From the NCBI RefSeq assembly GCF_900112265.1, contig NZ_FOLO01000040.1:1-52234 (forward strand): a stretch of 52,234 nt of DNA. Reading direction: 5' to 3'. This document shows positions 50,317 to 52,234 of this stretch, piece by piece (the stretch's first letter is position 1; the number at the start of each line of letters is the position of its first letter). The notes below the pieces were generated by a model. The model was not told the DNA's origin, ran no database searches, and saw nothing but the letters and a program-made list of their open reading frames with translations. The DNA comes from Pseudoalteromonas denitrificans DSM 6059. GTDB lineage: Bacteria > Pseudomonadota > Gammaproteobacteria > Enterobacterales > Alteromonadaceae. The position numbers were made by a program, and so were the translations under genes.

Positions 50317-52002
50317 ATGAATAATAAAAACTACTTATACATCCCTTACGCAGGTCCAACTCTGTTAGAAACTCCGTTATTAAATAAAGGTAGTGCATTC
50401 ACTGAGCGAGAAAGAGAAAGCTTTAATTTAACCGGTTTATTGCCTCCGCGTTATGAAACGATTGAAGAGCAAGTAGAGCGATGTTATCAGCAATATACTA
50501 AATTTGATGAAGATTTAAATAAACACATTTATTTACGTGCTATTCATGATAATAACGAAACATTATTTTACCGTTTAGTGCGTGATCACCTAGAAGAAAT
50601 GATGCCTATTATTTATACGCCAACGGTTGGTGATGCGTGTGAGCAGTTTTCAGATATATACCGTAGCTCACGTGGTTTATTTATTTCATATGAAGAGCGT
50701 CATCAAATTGATGATATTTTACGAAATGCGACAAAAAATAGTGTTAAGGTCATTGTTGTTACGGATGGAGAACGTATTTTAGGTTTAGGTGATCAAGGGA
50801 TTGGTGGTATGGGGATACCAATTGGTAAGTTATCTTTGTATACCGCATGTGGTGGAATCAGTCCTGCATATACGTTACCTGTGATGTTAGATGTTGGTAC
50901 TAATAATGAAAAACTGTTAAATGATCCTATGTATATGGGCGCACGTCATAAACGTATCAATCAAGATGAATATGATGAGTTTGTTTATTTATTTATTAAT
51001 GCAATAAAACGTCGCTGGCCTAAAGTGTTATTACAGTTTGAAGATTTTGCGCAACCAAATGCAATGCCTCTATTAAAACGTTATAGAAATGAAATATGTT
51101 GTTTTAATGATGATATTCAAGGAACAGCTTCAGTGACTGTGGGTTCTCTTTTGGCTGCATGTCGTGTTAAAGATGTAAAGCTATCAGATCAAAAAGTTGT
51201 ATTTGTTGGTTCAGGCTCTGCTGGTTGTGGTATTGCAGAACAAATTATCAGCCAAATGAAGAGTGAAGGTATCACTGAAGAACAAGCACGTAGTCAGATA
51301 TTCATGGTTGATCGTTTTGGGTTATTAAGTGAAGGCATGACTGGTTTACGTGATTTTCAAGCTGCATTAATTCAAAATAAAGAAGCACTTAAAAATTGGA
51401 GTTTTAGCGGTGAGTTTGCATCATTATTAGATGTAATGCATTGTGCTAAACCTGATATATTAATAGGCGTTTCTGGTCAACCTGGTTTATTTACTGAGCA
51501 AGTGATCAGAAGTATGCACCAAGGTTCTGATAGACCAATTATTTTTCCTTTAAGTAACCCATCAAAGCAAGTTGAAGCAACACCACAAGATGTTATTACT
51601 TGGACACAAGGCCAAGCGATTGTGGCAACAGGTAGCCCATTTGCCCCATTTGAGTTTGAAGGCAAGGAGTATAAAATTCCACAGTGTAATAATAGTTATA
51701 TTTTCCCTGGTATTGGTTTAGGTGTTATCTCAGCGAATGCATCTCGTATTACTGAGTCTATGCTAATGGTAACAAGTGAAACTTTAGCTGCAAGTTCACC
51801 ACTTGCAAACACCGGAGAGGGAAGCCTGTTACCAGCATTAACTGATATTGAAATTCTGAGTAAAGAAATTGCATTTAAAGTGGCAAAAACAGCAATTGAA
51901 GAAGGTGTTGCATTAGAGATTTCAGATGAAGCGATTAAAGCTTCAATAGAAAAGAATTACTGGTTGCCTGAGTACCGTAACTACAAACGTCGCAGTATTT
52001 AA
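50317..52002 (+). CDS. maeA: NAD-dependent malic enzyme
   Basis: The 561-residue enzyme oxidatively decarboxylates L-malate to pyruvate with NAD+. It has the N-terminal LNLTGLLPPRYET-like segment, the catalytic Tyr region IIYTPTVGDACEQFS, GLGDQGIGGMGIPIGKLSLY with the catalytic Lys, the metal-binding QFEDF and NDDIQGTASV, and the dinucleotide fold VFVGSGSAGCGIAEQI. The length fits the E. coli MaeA (SfcA) type rather than the longer MaeB. GAGAAACA precedes the ATG. A terminator follows 22 bases after the stop. Confidence 0.96.
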   Translation: MNNKNYLYIPYAGPTLLETPLLNKGSAFTERERESFNLTGLLPPRYETIEEQVERCYQQYTKFDEDLNKHIYLRAIHDNNETLFYRLVRDHLEEMMPIIYTPTVGDACEQFSDIYRSSRGLFISYEERHQIDDILRNATKNSVKVIVVTDGERILGLGDQGIGGMGIPIGKLSLYTACGGISPAYTLPVMLDVGTNNEKLLNDPMYMGARHKRINQDEYDEFVYLFINAIKRRWPKVLLQFEDFAQPNAMPLLKRYRNEICCFNDDIQGTASVTVGSLLAACRVKDVKLSDQKVVFVGSGSAGCGIAEQIISQMKSEGITEEQARSQIFMVDRFGLLSEGMTGLRDFQAALIQNKEALKNWSFSGEFASLLDVMHCAKPDILIGVSGQPGLFTEQVIRSMHQGSDRPIIFPLSNPSKQVEATPQDVITWTQGQAIVATGSPFAPFEFEGKEYKIPQCNNSYIFPGIGLGVISANASRITESMLMVTSETLAASSPLANTGEGSLLPALTDIEILSKEIAFKVAKTAIEEGVALEISDEAIKASIEKNYWLPEYRNYKRRSI

Positions 52003-52024
52003 TCACACTTTAATTTTTTAGTTT

Positions 52025-52064
52025 AAAAAGACTTTTTAGATAAAAGTATGTAAGAAGTCTTTTT
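52025..52064 (+). terminator. Intrinsic terminator after maeA
   Basis: AAAAAGACTT (52025-52034) pairs with AAGTCTTTTT (52055-52064), ten perfect pairs ending in a T-run. Confidence 0.8.
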
Positions 52065-52090
52065 AATTCAGCTTTAATATCTAATATCTA

Positions 52091-52234
52091 GGGGCTGTTG
52101 ATCTTTGTTTGAATTTTGTGCGTAAGTGACAATCTCGTATAATTCACTTCGCCAAAACCAAACTAAACGAGATTGTCATGCCCCGATTAATGCTCACTGA
52201 TGAGCTGTGGTCGAAACTAAAAGCTATATTGCTT
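52091..52234 (+). mobile_element. Left end of an IS5-type insertion sequence (cut by window edge)
   Basis: The segment begins with GGGGCTGTTGATCTTTG at 52091, which has the look of an IS5-family terminal inverted repeat, directly after CTA (52088-52090), a possible target-site duplication. About 90 bases later a transposase frame begins. The right end lies beyond the window, so the ends and duplication cannot be confirmed. Confidence 0.65.
52178..52234 (+). CDS. IS5-family transposase, N-terminal fragment
   Basis: The frame opens at ATG 52178 and runs off the edge as 19 codons: MPRLMLTDELWSKLKAILL. This matches the start of IS5-family transposases, which commonly read MPRxMLTDELW followed by an amphipathic helix. 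Whether it is intact cannot be told. It follows maeA and its terminator on the same strand. Confidence 0.75.
   Translation, partial: MPRLMLTDELWSKLKAILL

Overview
The window is AT-rich DNA from a marine gammaproteobacterium, most likely an Alteromonadales member close to Pseudoalteromonas. The evidence is gene content: an N-terminal alpha-amylase domain very like the chloride-dependent enzyme of Pseudoalteromonas haloplanktis, many secreted or lipid-anchored peptidases, a TonB-dependent receptor, a rhombosortase, ZapE, RadA, ArfA and an NAD-malic enzyme. No rRNA, tRNA, CRISPR array or prophage was seen. The only mobile element is the left end of an IS5-type insertion sequence running off the right edge.

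Layout. 1-5.3 kb: the end of an unidentified gene, a lipoprotein, a SulP anion transporter and a LytS/LytTR-type two-component pair. 5.4-11.8 kb: zapE, small lipoproteins, a YaiI-family protein, threonine aldolase, a solute-binding-like protein, a YjbR-family protein and an alpha/beta hydrolase. 11.8-21.2 kb: an MsbA-like ABC exporter divergent from a crotonase, a CPA1 Na+/H+ antiporter, an exported-looking M18 aminopeptidase, arfA, a YbaK-type deacylase, a probable DUF2982 membrane protein and radA. 21.3-26.7 kb: an orphan exbD, a lipoprotein methyltransferase, a Cys-rich RiPP-like precursor with a GGG leader end, a His-rich ZnuD-like TonB receptor behind two Zur-like boxes, and a YaeQ protein. 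27.2-31.1 kb: one 1304-residue fusion of alpha-amylase and pullulanase. 31.2-38.8 kb: a DUF4442 protein, a flavin reductase-like protein, an S41 peptidase/beta-lactamase-fold fusion, an 18-residue-repeat DUF4097-like protein and an S9 peptidase lipoprotein. 38.9-46.4 kb: a three-gene MacAB-like ABC system divergent from a sigma-54 response regulator and its kinase. 46.4-52.2 kb: rhombosortase, gamma-glutamyltransferase, a receiver-EAL protein, malic enzyme and the IS5 end.

How the genes may work together. The sigma-54 regulator and kinase probably control the divergent efflux operon: two 16-bp dyads 21 bp apart lie upstream of a -24/-12-like element on the operon strand. The zinc-type receptor is probably repressed by Zur. 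The amylase-pullulanase could debranch and hydrolyse starch in one secreted protein, possibly under a LacI-family repressor. The peptidases, gamma-glutamyltransferase and threonine aldolase fit peptide and amino-acid scavenging. The most novel item is the orphan RiPP-like precursor beside the zinc-type receptor, with no recognisable modification enzymes in the window.
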